Shown: piece by piece, positions 9,231 through 16,957 of the stretch
Numbering within the stretch: position 1 is the first letter of the stretch
How the letters are laid out: every line of letters starts with the position of its first letter
Origin: Bradyrhizobium guangdongense
GTDB taxonomy: Bacteria > Pseudomonadota > Alphaproteobacteria > Rhizobiales > Xanthobacteraceae
Length of the DNA: 64,000 nucleotides
Direction: 5' to 3'
NCBI RefSeq assembly: GCF_004114975.1
Contig: NZ_CP030051.1
Coordinates: 4,650,001-4,714,000 of the forward strand
Notes under the pieces: model-generated
What the model saw: only the letters and a program-made list of their open reading frames with translations
What the model was told of the DNA's origin: nothing
Databases searched by the model: none
Position numbers and translations under genes: made by a program

Positions 9231-9527
9231 ATGGATGACGCTAAGCCGATCACCGAGCAGGCGATGGAGACGATCACCACCGCAGTGGAGGCGACCAAGG
9301 ATGCTGCCGTCACCGCTGCGAAGCAGGTGAAGAAGGCGGCCAAGAAGGTCGCAAAGAAAGTCGCGCCGCCGAAGAAGGCTTCGAAGAAGAAGGCCAAGAA
9401 GTCGTCAAAGAGGTCGTCGAAGAAAGCGGCGAAGAAATCCGCGAAGAAGGCCACCAAGACATCAGCGAAGCAGTCCGCCAAGAAAGCGGCCACATCGAAA
9501 AAGAAGAGCAGGAAAGCCAAGCGCTGA
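9231..9527 (+). CDS. Histone-H1-like Lys/Ala-rich nucleoid protein
   Basis: A 98-residue strongly basic protein. Residues 1-30 are a mixed amphipathic segment (MDDAKPITEQAMETITTAVE). From about residue 31 it is almost only Lys, Ala and Ser in KKAAKK/SKKAKK-type repeats, like the C-terminal tail of eukaryotic histone H1 and bacterial AlgP/HctB-type proteins. This composition suggests non-specific DNA or RNA binding in the nucleoid. It has its own promoter and is followed by a terminator, so it is monocistronic. The same kind of tail is fused to adenylate kinase at 58934-59800. Confidence 0.85.
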   Translation: MDDAKPITEQAMETITTAVEATKDAAVTAAKQVKKAAKKVAKKVAPPKKASKKKAKKSSKRSSKKAAKKSAKKATKTSAKQSAKKAATSKKKSRKAKR

Positions 9528-9540
9528 TCGCAACGACAGT

Positions 9541-9573
9541 AGTCTCCGGATGCAGGCACGTCCGGAGACTTTT
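9541..9573 (+). terminator. Rho-independent terminator
   Basis: AGTCTCCGGA at 9541-9550 pairs perfectly with 9561-9570 across a 10-base loop, followed by TTTCCC. It ends the H1-like gene just before the convergent gene that ends at 9576. Confidence 0.85.
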
Positions 9574-9575
9574 CC

Positions 9576-10319
9576 CTACCCTCGCCGTTTTGCAACGCGC
9601 CGGCCCGGGTGATGCTTTCCCTTCGGGTCGCGAAATTCACTGCGATGGCCGCGCCGGTCTTCGGCATTGAAACGCCGCCGCTTCGCAGGCGAGCCGAACG
9701 CCTTGATCACCTTCCTGCCATTGACCTTCTTGATGACGTAGCCGCCCTCGGTCATCGAGAACGGCGCTTTCAACGTTCCCTTGTGGTCGAACTTGGTGCC
9801 GCGCGGATGCTTGAAGGGCTCAAACCAGGACGGATAGACGAAGTTCGACATCGGAAAACCGTTGACGACGAAGGCGTCCTCCTCCACGGCATCGCAGACC
9901 TCATAGGCGTATTGGGTGTTGCGGTTCTTGTCGGCCCAGAGATTGGCCATGGGGTCGAGCACCATCTCGAACAGTTCGTGCGAGGCGGCCACGCTGACCG
10001 GCTCATCGCCCAGCGCCTTCACGAAGATCTTGGAGATCGGCTGTCCCCGGTGCGTCAGCTCGTGACGCCCGAGCATATTCTTGTGCGAGGCATCGTCGAA
10101 ATAGACGAGCTGCCAATCCGTCCGCTTCGGCTTGCGCGCGACATAGAGCTCGACCGGATAGCCCCACACAGGCAGGAAATGCTCGTCGTAACACTTTTGC
10201 AGCGCTGCGGTGAGCTGCGTCATCTCGTGGTCGTTGATCGAGTCCTTCGCGTAATTGATGCAGGCAATCCGGACCGGCCTCATGGACCTTCCGAGCAGCG
10301 CGCGCCTCGGCTTCTTCAT
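9576..10319 (-). CDS. Putative metallopeptidase-like conserved protein
   Basis: A 247-residue protein (start MKKPRRALLG at 10319; an internal ATG at 10283, MRPVRIAC, is an alternative). The central region carries SVAASHELFEMVLDP, a possible zinc-binding helix of the HExxE kind, but no third ligand is certain. Other conserved-looking blocks are VWGYPVELYV, QLVYFDDASHKNMLG and YAYEVCDAVEEDAF. The C-terminal 50 residues are very basic. Similar proteins occur as uncharacterised families in bacteria and phages; catalysis is unproven. The frame continues upstream of the chosen start only through unlikely sequence. Confidence 0.75.
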   Translation of the reverse strand: MKKPRRALLGRSMRPVRIACINYAKDSINDHEMTQLTAALQKCYDEHFLPVWGYPVELYVARKPKRTDWQLVYFDDASHKNMLGRHELTHRGQPISKIFVKALGDEPVSVAASHELFEMVLDPMANLWADKNRNTQYAYEVCDAVEEDAFVVNGFPMSNFVYPSWFEPFKHPRGTKFDHKGTLKAPFSMTEGGYVIKKVNGRKVIKAFGSPAKRRRFNAEDRRGHRSEFRDPKGKHHPGRRVAKRRG

Positions 10320-10407
10320 GGAAATCACCGTGTGAAAAGGCAGCTGAAATGCGGTCAGCATAGCACGCCGGACCCTGCACGTCAGGGATGTATTCCGGCA
10401 AGCGCTT

Positions 10408-11286
10408 CTAGGAGCCGAAGCGCCGGTTGACCACGAAAACCGCAGCCGCGCACATCGCCATGCCGGCGATCGCCAGCGCATCGAGCTTTTCCCCGAACAG
10501 CAGATAGGCCATCAGCGCCGTCACCGCAGGCACCAGATAGAACAGACTCGCGACCGACGTCGCCGCGGCGTGGCGGATCAGCCAGTACAATAGCCCGATC
10601 GAGCCGATCGAGAGCGCGACGGCAAGCCAGGCGAGCGCAAGCATGAACTCCCGGGTCCAGTGCACGACACGGTCCTCGAACAGGAAGGCGCCGATGGTGA
10701 AGAAGATCGTGACGGCGACATATTGTACGAGATTGCCGGCACGCCAGTCGATGTGGTTACAGAAGCGCCGCTGATACAGCGTGCCGAGGGTGATGCTGAT
10801 CAGCGAGACCACCGAAGCGAGCCAGCCGAGCCCGGCCTCTCCCGCCATCGGGCGATTGTGCAGGATCAGTGCGACACCTCCGAGCCCGAACAGCAAGCCG
10901 CCCCATTGCACCGGCGTCACTTTCTCGCCGAGCCAACGGTTGGCAACGGTCGAGGTCAGGATCGGCTGAAGGCCTGGAATGAGCGCAGAGAGTCCTGCCG
11001 GGATCGAGTGCGAGATCGCGATCGCGGTGCCGCCGAGATAGAAGCCGTGGACCAGAATGCCGGCGACGGCGCTATGCGCGATACCGATACGATCGGGCCA
11101 TTTGGGGCGGGCAATTCCTGCGATGATCGCCATCAGGCCGACCACCAGCGCCATCCGGATGGCGAGATAGGTCAAGGGATCGGCGCTGTTGACGACGTAT
11201 TTGGTCCCGATGAAACCGGTGCTCCAGAGCAGGACGAACAGCACCGGAGCCGACCTCGCGGCCAGATGATCTTGATTATGATTCAT
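10408..11286 (-). CDS. DMT-superfamily (EamA) transporter
   Basis: A 292-residue inner-membrane protein with about ten hydrophobic helices arranged as two EamA repeats, each about five helices long. Motifs include FVLLWSTGFIGTKYVV in the first helix and IPGLQPILTSTVANRWLGE, the helix-4 signature typical of drug/metabolite exporters. Known relatives export metabolites, amino acids or drugs; the substrate here is unknown. The start at 11286 (MNHNQDH) is slightly preferred over an ATG four codons upstream. It ends 88 bases before the metallopeptidase-like gene on the same strand, so co-transcription is possible. Confidence 0.9.
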   Translation of the reverse strand: MNHNQDHLAARSAPVLFVLLWSTGFIGTKYVVNSADPLTYLAIRMALVVGLMAIIAGIARPKWPDRIGIAHSAVAGILVHGFYLGGTAIAISHSIPAGLSALIPGLQPILTSTVANRWLGEKVTPVQWGGLLFGLGGVALILHNRPMAGEAGLGWLASVVSLISITLGTLYQRRFCNHIDWRAGNLVQYVAVTIFFTIGAFLFEDRVVHWTREFMLALAWLAVALSIGSIGLLYWLIRHAAATSVASLFYLVPAVTALMAYLLFGEKLDALAIAGMAMCAAAVFVVNRRFGS

Positions 11287-11375
11287 TGCCGCCCTCATTG
11301 CCCGAGCGGGCGCGGTGCGGCAATGCGAATTTCCGATGCTGCGCTGCGACGGGCGTGGCGGCTCAGGTCAGCCGA

Positions 11376-11819
11376 TCACCATTCTTCCGGACAGGGATTG
11401 ATGATCTTCCAGAGCTCGACCCCATTCTTGATCTTCTTCATGTCGGTGGTGAGCCCGCCATTGCGGCGGATCCAGTCCTTCACCGTGTCGGGGTAGTAGG
11501 ACATCAGGTCGGAGGTCCCCTCGGCGCTGGTGACCTTGATCCCGAAGGTGAAGGCCTTATCGTAATAGGCCTGGTGGAAGCCGAGGCTCGCGCGCGGGGT
11601 CACGCAGATCTTGTTCATCGGCACGATGCCGAGCACCAGCGTGCAGGCCGAGTTGCAGATGCCATCGATGATCACGCGCTCGCCGGTGTCGCGGACGCGC
11701 TTGTACTTGGCTTTGTATTCCTCGACATAGCCGCCATGATCGCGGGTGATGTGCAGCTCCGCCCGCGCAGGCGCGGCGGCGGCGAGGAGCAACAGCAGGC
11801 TAAGGAGCGTGATGCGCAT
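11376..11819 (-). CDS. Periplasmic protein with ClpP/crotonase-like core (COG3904-like)
   Basis: A 147-residue exported protein. Residues 1-20 are a clear signal peptide (MRITLLSLLLLLAAAAPARA). The block RVIIDGICNSACTLVLGI resembles the GGxCASAC-type oxyanion/nucleophile region of COG3904-like predicted periplasmic proteins with a ClpP-like fold, followed by PRASLGFHQAYYD as in that group. It is at the short end of the family. A serine-hydrolase role is possible but has not been shown for the family. It is followed 89 bases later by the DMT transporter gene on the same strand. Confidence 0.75.
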   Translation of the reverse strand: MRITLLSLLLLLAAAAPARAELHITRDHGGYVEEYKAKYKRVRDTGERVIIDGICNSACTLVLGIVPMNKICVTPRASLGFHQAYYDKAFTFGIKVTSAEGTSDLMSYYPDTVKDWIRRNGGLTTDMKKIKNGVELWKIINPCPEEW

Positions 11820-12124
11820 GACAGCGTGACGGCGAAAACCTTGCGGGAACGAACCGGGCTCGAAAACACCCCAACGAAACCAGAAGTGGCCGGCGGGAAT
11901 CTTTGACCGGATTCTCTTTGGCCATACTTATGTGGGGAATTCGTTAAGCATCCCGAAAAGGCCAAAAATGGGCAGGTTCGGGCCGCCCTTTCCGGCAATT
12001 CTGTCACACTCGCCCGGGAATCTGCGGGATCAGTCCCTAATTCCGCGCTTCGGACGGGTGCCCCGGCGGCCCGAAATGGCTATAGATGACTGACCTATTG
12101 GCGCGGGTTTTCCGGAGAATCGAG
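11820..12124. other. Intergenic region between divergent genes
   Basis: These 305 bases separate the leftward periplasmic protein gene and the rightward secreted protein gene. No gene is seen. A candidate rightward promoter has TTGACC at 11903-11908 and TACTTA at 11925-11930 with a 16-base spacer. A GGAG Shine-Dalgarno sequence at 12114-12117 serves the next gene. Confidence 0.35.
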
Positions 12125-12388
12125 ATGAGCAAGTTGACGCTTGTAGCCGCGGTTGCTGCCCTGTCGGCGGCAATCCTAGCCCCTGGTTTCGCGGAGGCGC
12201 GGGTGCATCACCGGTATCACCGCTACTACAGCAATCCGCTACCCTACCCGATTAGCTATCTGCACAATTACGGCCCGGGAATCACCCCCGGCACCTTCGC
12301 CTTTTACGACGGCCCCTCCACCAATCACTGCTATCAGAGCGCGGCTGCCTATGTCGGCCAGGACCGCCGGCGGCATCCCTGCTACTGA
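12125..12388 (+). CDS. Small secreted hypothetical protein
   Basis: An 87-residue exported protein. The start at 12125 follows GGAG and gives a signal peptide (MSKLTLVAAVAALSAAIL) with cleavage near AEA at about residue 25. The mature part begins with a His/Tyr/Arg cluster (RVHHRYHRYY) and ends with two cysteines (NHCYQSAAAY and HPCY) that may form a disulphide. No known domain. It is convergent with the attachment-type gene 33 bases away. Confidence 0.75.
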   Translation: MSKLTLVAAVAALSAAILAPGFAEARVHHRYHRYYSNPLPYPISYLHNYGPGITPGTFAFYDGPSTNHCYQSAAAYVGQDRRRHPCY

Positions 12389-12421
12389 GGGGCGCCGCGG
12401 CGTCGTTTGGCGGCGGGAGCC

Positions 12422-12883
12422 CTATCCGACGGCCCCCGACAACAGCAACTGCTTCTCGATCTCGTAGACCGGCAGCTTGACCAGGTCTTTGCCGATCTCG
12501 CCTCGGAGCGCCCTGCGCACCGCCTCCGAATAATCGGTACGGATCATGCCCAGCGCGCGCGGAGAGGCCACCACCGTCAGGGCCGAGGTTTCCCCGGCAC
12601 CGAGTGCGGCATCGAGGCGTTCGGCGAGACTGCGCAGAAAGGTGCGTTCGGCCTCATCGTGCCAGTCGGTCTGCTCCGCCGAGCTGCGGGCACCCCCAAC
12701 AGCCGCATGCAGCCTGCCGGGCGCATCGGTCCCTTGCGCTGACGTCGATGGATTGGCCTGCTCGCGAACCTCCCTGGTATGAAGGTTCGGAAACATCTCG
12801 TCGCCGAGATTTTCCAGGATGAGCGCCTTGCGTCCGTCGCACACGACGAGCCAGTCGCCCTTGTCGATCCTCATCTTGTCCAT
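12422..12883 (-). CDS. Host-attachment-type protein (bacterial release-factor-like family)
   Basis: A 153-residue protein resembling the family annotated as required for attachment to host cells, now placed among bacterial archaeo-eukaryotic release-factor-like proteins. The N-terminal block DKGDWLVVCDGRKALILENLG and the C-terminal blocks LTVVASPRALGMIR and DYSEAVRRALRGEIGKDLVK are typical of the family. The start at 12883 (MDKMRIDK) removes an unlikely 30-residue extension. The exact function is not settled; a direct role in host attachment is a historical label. It is cytoplasmic by sequence, with no signal peptide. Confidence 0.85.
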   Translation of the reverse strand: MDKMRIDKGDWLVVCDGRKALILENLGDEMFPNLHTREVREQANPSTSAQGTDAPGRLHAAVGGARSSAEQTDWHDEAERTFLRSLAERLDAALGAGETSALTVVASPRALGMIRTDYSEAVRRALRGEIGKDLVKLPVYEIEKQLLLSGAVG

Positions 12884-13199
12884 TGCACAGCTCCCAAACA
12901 ATCGGCCGTCTTGCTTCCAACCGGCGCGGACGGCCGGTCCGAACGCGCTTCGAATTCCTCGAAGACGGCCCACACGGCAACACTAGGGAGGAAGGCGAAC
13001 GTGCGAATTGCGCAGGATCAAGCCCAGGGCGATGCCGAACCCGTGGCGATCGGCGCCGACCTGGGATAGGCTGACCACGCTTGATCGGGACCATGGCGGA
13101 TTGGCTGAAGGTTTGTTCACCAGCGTTACATTTCGGTCCCGCCACAATTTGATCCGAACAACTTCGATATCCTGTATTGCGTAAGCGGAGCAATACATC
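12884..13199. other. Intergenic region between divergent genes
   Basis: No gene is supported in these 316 bases. A candidate rightward promoter lies at TTGATC 13149-13154 and TGTATT 13173-13178 with an 18-base spacer, 22 bases before the next start codon. The rest shows no strong repeat or hairpin. Confidence 0.4.
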
Positions 13200-13484
13200 A
13201 TGAAGCTTAAGATAGGCCTTGTCGCCGCGTCTCTGTTCGGTGCTTTTGTGGCATCCTCGACGACGGCGTCGGCCATGCCCGTCGCGCCAGCCCCTGCAGC
13301 ACCGCAGGTTTCCAACATCGAGCAGGTCCGCATGGTCTGCAACGCCTGGGGACGTTGCTGGTGGCGGCCGAACTATTATTACGGCTATGGCTATGGCCCC
13401 GGCTATTATGGACCGAGGCCGTATTACGGTCCGCGCTATTACGGCCCGCGCTATTATGGCTATTACGGCTACCGCCGCTGGTAG
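13200..13484 (+). CDS. Secreted Tyr/Gly-rich repeat protein
   Basis: A 94-residue exported protein. It has a signal peptide (MKLKIGLVAASLFGAFVAS) with likely cleavage after ASA near residue 25. The mature part has one CxxxxxC pair (VCNAWGRCWW) followed by tandem PYYGPRYYG-like and YGYG units up to the C-terminus. Such low-complexity envelope proteins are frequent in Bradyrhizobium. The function is unknown; roles in the cell surface or metal binding are speculative. A near-perfect terminator follows 6 bases after the stop. Confidence 0.8.
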   Translation: MKLKIGLVAASLFGAFVASSTTASAMPVAPAPAAPQVSNIEQVRMVCNAWGRCWWRPNYYYGYGYGPGYYGPRPYYGPRYYGPRYYGYYGYRRW

Positions 13485-13490
13485 GATTGG

Positions 13491-13517
13491 AAGGGGCCTT
13501 CGGGCCCCTTCGCTTTT
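13491..13517 (+). terminator. Terminator with UUCG tetraloop
   Basis: AAGGGGCC at 13491-13498 pairs with GGCCCCTT at 13503-13510 around a TTCG tetraloop, followed by CGCTTTT. It ends the Tyr/Gly-rich protein gene. Confidence 0.92.
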
Positions 13518-13614
13518 GCGAGACGGAGCACGCGTCGGAGCCCGCGAACCTGGAGCAATTCCAAAACTGATCTAGATCAAAGATGAATTATTGTGGCGCG
13601 GTCATTCTGTATCA

Positions 13615-13788
13615 ATGGCCGACTTGATTGTTTTCCGGTGCCCCCAGACGGGCTTGAATGTGCAAACACATCTCGAGAAGCGGCAGGGGCACGAGGGACC
13701 AAGCCTCGAGTCCTTTACCTGCCCTGCCTGTATGAGGCTCCATTTCATTGATCTCACGACCGGTCAGCCGATGAGCCGCGACCGATGA
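13615..13788 (+). CDS. Small zinc-ribbon-like hypothetical protein
   Basis: A 57-residue cytoplasmic protein. The start at 13615 (MADLIVFRCPQTG) is chosen because it places the first Cys-Pro motif near the N-terminus. An in-frame upstream extension has no support. Cys9 and the CPAC pair (Cys36, Cys39) with nearby His residues could hold a zinc ion, but one ligand is uncertain. It is followed 146 bases later by an AraC regulator on the same strand. The function is unknown. Confidence 0.65.
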   Translation: MADLIVFRCPQTGLNVQTHLEKRQGHEGPSLESFTCPACMRLHFIDLTTGQPMSRDR

Positions 13789-13934
13789 TGGTGGCATCGC
13801 ATCGACAGCTTCGTGGCATGATGTCCGCAATCCTACGTTCCAGAATCCGGGTTTACACAATCGTCGTGTTTCGACAATGATGGCCACGTATCGACGTTCA
13901 TTTCATTGTCACATTGCAGCATCCGGCCAAACGC

Positions 13935-14900
13935 ATGTTCTTCGACGCTCTCGCCCCTTCCTCCGCCCTCCAGCTGACACGGTTTACCGATGTCGACGCA
14001 TTTCGACCGGCTGAGTCGTTGGAAGATTCCCGGAGTATTCCTCTCGACGTTGCCAATTTCACCGCGGCGCGAGCAATCGTGAACCTGCCGGCGTGCCGGA
14101 TCATCGTCGCGAGGTCGTTTGCTCGCATCCTGGAGACCACTTATCGCGCACCAGGCGGCATGGTGATCCTGCCGATGAGCGACAATCTGCGCGCGAGTTC
14201 GAGCGGAATGGATATCGACTCGCGCTTCTTCATCGCCCTGCGCGGCAGCCACCATTGCCATTTCGTCGAGCCCCAGATCAATCATCATGCGCTGATGATT
14301 TTCTCGCCGACACTCAGGGATCGCGGCTGGTTCGATCGCGCCGACTCACTGTGGGTCCGCATCGCGGACCCCGCCGCTCATCTCCACGCGCGGCAGCTTG
14401 TGCAAGACATTCTCAGAACAGCGGCGGTCGAACCGCGCATGTTCGAGACCCGGGAAGTCGCAGCGCATCTCCAGGAGGGCCTGCTGCTCGCCCTCGACGA
14501 TCTGTTTCAGATCGACCCATTGTCCGAGCGCAGCGCGCCGAGCGCAGGCGCGCGTTCCGCAAAGCTGGTGCAGCAGGTCGACGATTATGTCTCGGCCTAT
14601 CCGACTGCACCGATCTATACCGCCGACCTCGCCGGCGAATTCGGCGTCTCGGTCCGTACGCTCAGTGGCGCGGTGAGCAAAGTGCGCGGCATGAGCCTGC
14701 ATCAATACATTCGCCTGAAGCGGCTGTGGGCCACCCGCATGCAGCTCCTCAGGAGTGGCGGTGCCTCGGTCGCCACGTGCGCGCGCGCCCATGGCTTTCA
14801 TCATCTCGGCGAGTTTGCCGCAGCTTACCGCGCAACCTTTCACGAGACGCCTTCGGAAACGCTGGCGCGCGCCCGGCAAACTGGTCTTTCAGCCAATTGA
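13935..14900 (+). CDS. AraC-family transcriptional regulator
   Basis: A 321-residue regulator. The N-terminal about 200 residues form an effector-binding or dimerisation domain similar in layout to AraC-binding-like regulators (LPMSDNLRASSSGMD, HHALMIFSPTLRD). The C-terminal about 100 residues form the double helix-turn-helix: TADLAGEFGVSVRTLSGAVS and VATCARAHGFHHLGEFAAAY, ending in FHETPSETL, the usual AraC signature. The ATG at 13935 is the first plausible start. No catabolic gene adjoins it: a tRNA gene follows on the opposite strand, so its targets are unknown. Confidence 0.93.
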   Translation: MFFDALAPSSALQLTRFTDVDAFRPAESLEDSRSIPLDVANFTAARAIVNLPACRIIVARSFARILETTYRAPGGMVILPMSDNLRASSSGMDIDSRFFIALRGSHHCHFVEPQINHHALMIFSPTLRDRGWFDRADSLWVRIADPAAHLHARQLVQDILRTAAVEPRMFETREVAAHLQEGLLLALDDLFQIDPLSERSAPSAGARSAKLVQQVDDYVSAYPTAPIYTADLAGEFGVSVRTLSGAVSKVRGMSLHQYIRLKRLWATRMQLLRSGGASVATCARAHGFHHLGEFAAAYRATFHETPSETLARARQTGLSAN

Positions 14901-14974
14901 CCACAGTACGCGCTACGCCTGCCCTGACTCGGACTGATGCAAAGGCCAGCCTCCGACGGCTTCGGGCTGACAAA

Positions 14975-15051
14975 TGGCGCGCTCGGAGAGATTCGAACTC
15001 CCGACCCTCGGAATCGAAATCCGATGCTCTATCCAGCTGAGCTACGAGCGC
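14975..15051 (-). tRNA. tRNA-Arg (anticodon TCG)
   Basis: A 77-base cloverleaf read on the minus strand. The acceptor stem GCGCTCG/CGAGCGC is perfect, the D arm includes AGCTGGATAGA, the anticodon stem TCGGA/TCCGA encloses loop TTTCGAT with anticodon TCG, and the T arm contains GTTCGAATC. The discriminator is G and CCA is encoded. It reads CGA codons (and others in the CGN box). No integrase or direct-repeat attachment site is seen next to it. Confidence 0.97.
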
Positions 15052-15157
15052 CCTGCCCGGGTGGTGGCGGGGCTAACCGAAGCGCCACGGACATGGACTG
15101 GCACGCCAGCACATCGACGACGCTCGGATCGGATCGAATTAGCAGAGCGGTCAGACA

Positions 15158-15198
15158 ATAAAAAGCCCCTCCCCGCCTGAATCGAGGCGAACGGGCTT
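15158..15198 (-). terminator. Rho-independent terminator of the 15201 gene
   Basis: On the minus strand AAGCCC (15198-15193) pairs with GGGCTT (15168-15163), with an inner CGCCT/AGGCG stem, followed by TTTTTATT. It starts 3 bases after the stop codon at 15201. Confidence 0.75.
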
Positions 15199-15200
15199 CC

Positions 15201-15659
15201 TTACCAAGTCGTATTGAAAAGGCCGAAATGCGGCTGCTGTGCGACCAGCATCATCGGCTGGCCGCGCTGCGGCGTCGGACGCGCACGAGCCACCCTGCGC
15301 CGGGGCTGAGCGGGGGCATGGACCTGCGGTTTGGCATCGGCCTTCGGCGTGAGCTGGGCGAAAGTCTCGCGCACTCGTGCCTTCGCGGACATGTCGGCCA
15401 GCACATCCGCCTGCGCCGGCGGCTGGGCCGGTCCGGCGGCCGCCGTCTTGACCACGGGCGCGGCAATGGTCGGCTGGCTGGTGTCGAGCACCACACGATC
15501 AGGTAGATGACGGTCGGACCGGATCCGGATCAGCGGCTGGTCGTAGCCTGCACTCGCAACAGCCTGCGGGGCCGGCGACGCAGGCCAGACGAAATCGGCT
15601 GCGAACAACAGTGCGAGCAGCGCTCCACCAACGAACATGAAATACCGAAAGATGGGCAT
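15201..15659 (-). CDS. Membrane-anchored hypothetical protein, Ala/Pro-rich
   Basis: A 152-residue protein with an N-terminal hydrophobic helix at about residues 6-25 (YFMFVGGALLALLFAADFV) that could be an anchor. The remainder is Ala/Pro-rich and later Arg-rich (QPRRRVARARPTPQRGQP), probably disordered in the periplasm, and ends QPHFGLFNTTW. No catalytic motif. Similar anchored proteins are common in Bradyrhizobium but uncharacterised. It is monocistronic, ended by its own terminator. Confidence 0.75.
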   Translation of the reverse strand: MPIFRYFMFVGGALLALLFAADFVWPASPAPQAVASAGYDQPLIRIRSDRHLPDRVVLDTSQPTIAAPVVKTAAAGPAQPPAQADVLADMSAKARVRETFAQLTPKADAKPQVHAPAQPRRRVARARPTPQRGQPMMLVAQQPHFGLFNTTW

Positions 15660-15818
15660 TGGCCGCGCTCCGCCCCCCGCATCCCCGCGTGGGCTTTTCG
15701 CCTTAACCGGCGATCCTTTAATTGGTTCCTGCGCCCAGCCTTCGGTTCAAATGGCGTCGCCAAGATTTTGGCCAAGGGGGGAAGTCGGTAACTTTTCCGC
15801 TAGCGGAAACGCAGGCCG

Positions 15819-16376
15819 TTAGACGCGTCGCGCCGTGACCAGTGAACACTTCGCCTGATCGGCGTTCACGTTGACGAATCCGATGGAGACGCGTGCAAAG
15901 GTCTTGCGGCTCTTCATACCGACGGTGTCGGCCAGCACGCGGCTACGGTCAGTCAGATGGCTGCCGTCGCGCCGCGTGAAAGCGCAGACGATCTCGATAT
16001 CCTTTACGGCATAATCGTTGTCATTTCGCACGGTGAACGTGACTAGCGCCTTGGAGCCGAGCCCGCCGCGGCGCCAGGTCTGCGATGATATCTTGAGGCC
16101 GTCGAGGCCTGCCCCTCGGGCCGCGGCGGTATCTGAGGCTGATGTCGGGAGCACAGGATCGACGCTTGCCAGCGCCAAGTTCACCGGCTCGGCTTGCGCA
16201 ATGTTATTCTGAGCGGGCAGCATCAGCAGCCAGACAGCCCCGCCAACCAGGAACCCGGCCAGCAGTCCCAACAGGCCGCGCGTGAACCAAGCGTTCGTGG
16301 CAGACCCGGATCGCGGCGAAGCCTCGCCATTCCCGACGAGATTTCGCAGTCCGATCCAGCCAAACCCTGCGCTCAT
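15819..16376 (-). CDS. Single-pass membrane hypothetical protein
   Basis: A 185-residue protein of unknown function. The start at 16376 (MSAGFGWIGLRN) is preferred over an upstream frame of 27 additional residues. A hydrophobic helix lies at about residues 35-55 (GLLGLLAGFLVGGAVWLLML). The periplasmic C-terminal domain has a beta-sandwich-like pattern (LVTFTVRNDNDYAVKDIEIVC) and two cysteines (VCAFTRRDG and AKCSLVTA). The wording of the VTFTVRND...VKDIEIVC block resembles Ig-like modules, but this is only a suggestion. Confidence 0.75.
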   Translation of the reverse strand: MSAGFGWIGLRNLVGNGEASPRSGSATNAWFTRGLLGLLAGFLVGGAVWLLMLPAQNNIAQAEPVNLALASVDPVLPTSASDTAAARGAGLDGLKISSQTWRRGGLGSKALVTFTVRNDNDYAVKDIEIVCAFTRRDGSHLTDRSRVLADTVGMKSRKTFARVSIGFVNVNADQAKCSLVTARRV

Positions 16377-16534
16377 GGCGGCGTCACTCACCTCCGTCTT
16401 TAACCCGCGAGAGGAACTAAGGTTCCCGCAAGCGCGCGAATCTCCGATAGAAGCCACGGTGGCGGTCGGCGATCGGGATCGCTAACATGCACATGCGCTG
16501 CAACATTGCTCAGCCCCCACCGAGAGGATCTGAA

Positions 16535-16921
16535 ATGCCAGTCGTCGTCACCTGGGATCACGTCCATCTGCGTAGCCCCGATCCGGAAGCGACCGCGGCA
16601 TGGCTGCGCGATATCCTGGGTGGCGAGATCGTGAGCGCACCGGGGCGCATCGACGTCAATCTGGGCGGCGCAAGGATCTTCATCGCGCCGCTGGAGGGCG
16701 ACAGCGCCGTCAGCCCGCCGCCCGCGCACCCCCATCAGGGCCTCGACCATTTCGGGCTCACGGTAAAAGACATCGACGCCGTCGCCGCCGAGATCAAGGC
16801 CAAGGGCGTGACCTTCACGCGTGAGCCGACCACGATCCGGCCCGGCGTCCGCATCTGCTTCATCCGCGGTCCCGAGGGCATCTCCATTGAGCTGCTCGAG
16901 CGCGACAAGAAATACACCTGA
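16535..16921 (+). CDS. VOC (glyoxalase/dioxygenase-fold) family protein
   Basis: A 128-residue single-domain member of the vicinal oxygen chelate superfamily. Start ATG at 16535 follows GAGAGG. The two beta-alpha-beta-beta-beta modules are visible: WDHVHLRSPDPEATAAW with candidate metal ligand His9 or His11, HQGLDHFGLTVKDID with a second His, and the C-terminal GISIELLE with the Glu ligand. Relatives include glyoxalase I, fosfomycin resistance proteins and extradiol dioxygenases. The reaction here cannot be assigned. It is isolated, convergent with the next gene. Confidence 0.9.
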   Translation: MPVVVTWDHVHLRSPDPEATAAWLRDILGGEIVSAPGRIDVNLGGARIFIAPLEGDSAVSPPPAHPHQGLDHFGLTVKDIDAVAAEIKAKGVTFTREPTTIRPGVRICFIRGPEGISIELLERDKKYT

Positions 16922-16957
16922 GGCAGACCCGGCGTGCCAGAATAACCTGCTGCCGGG

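Noticed and set aside
14975..15051. tRNA-Arg as an integration site of a genomic island
   Set aside because: No integrase gene, no direct repeat of the tRNA 3' end and no change in base composition are seen on either side.
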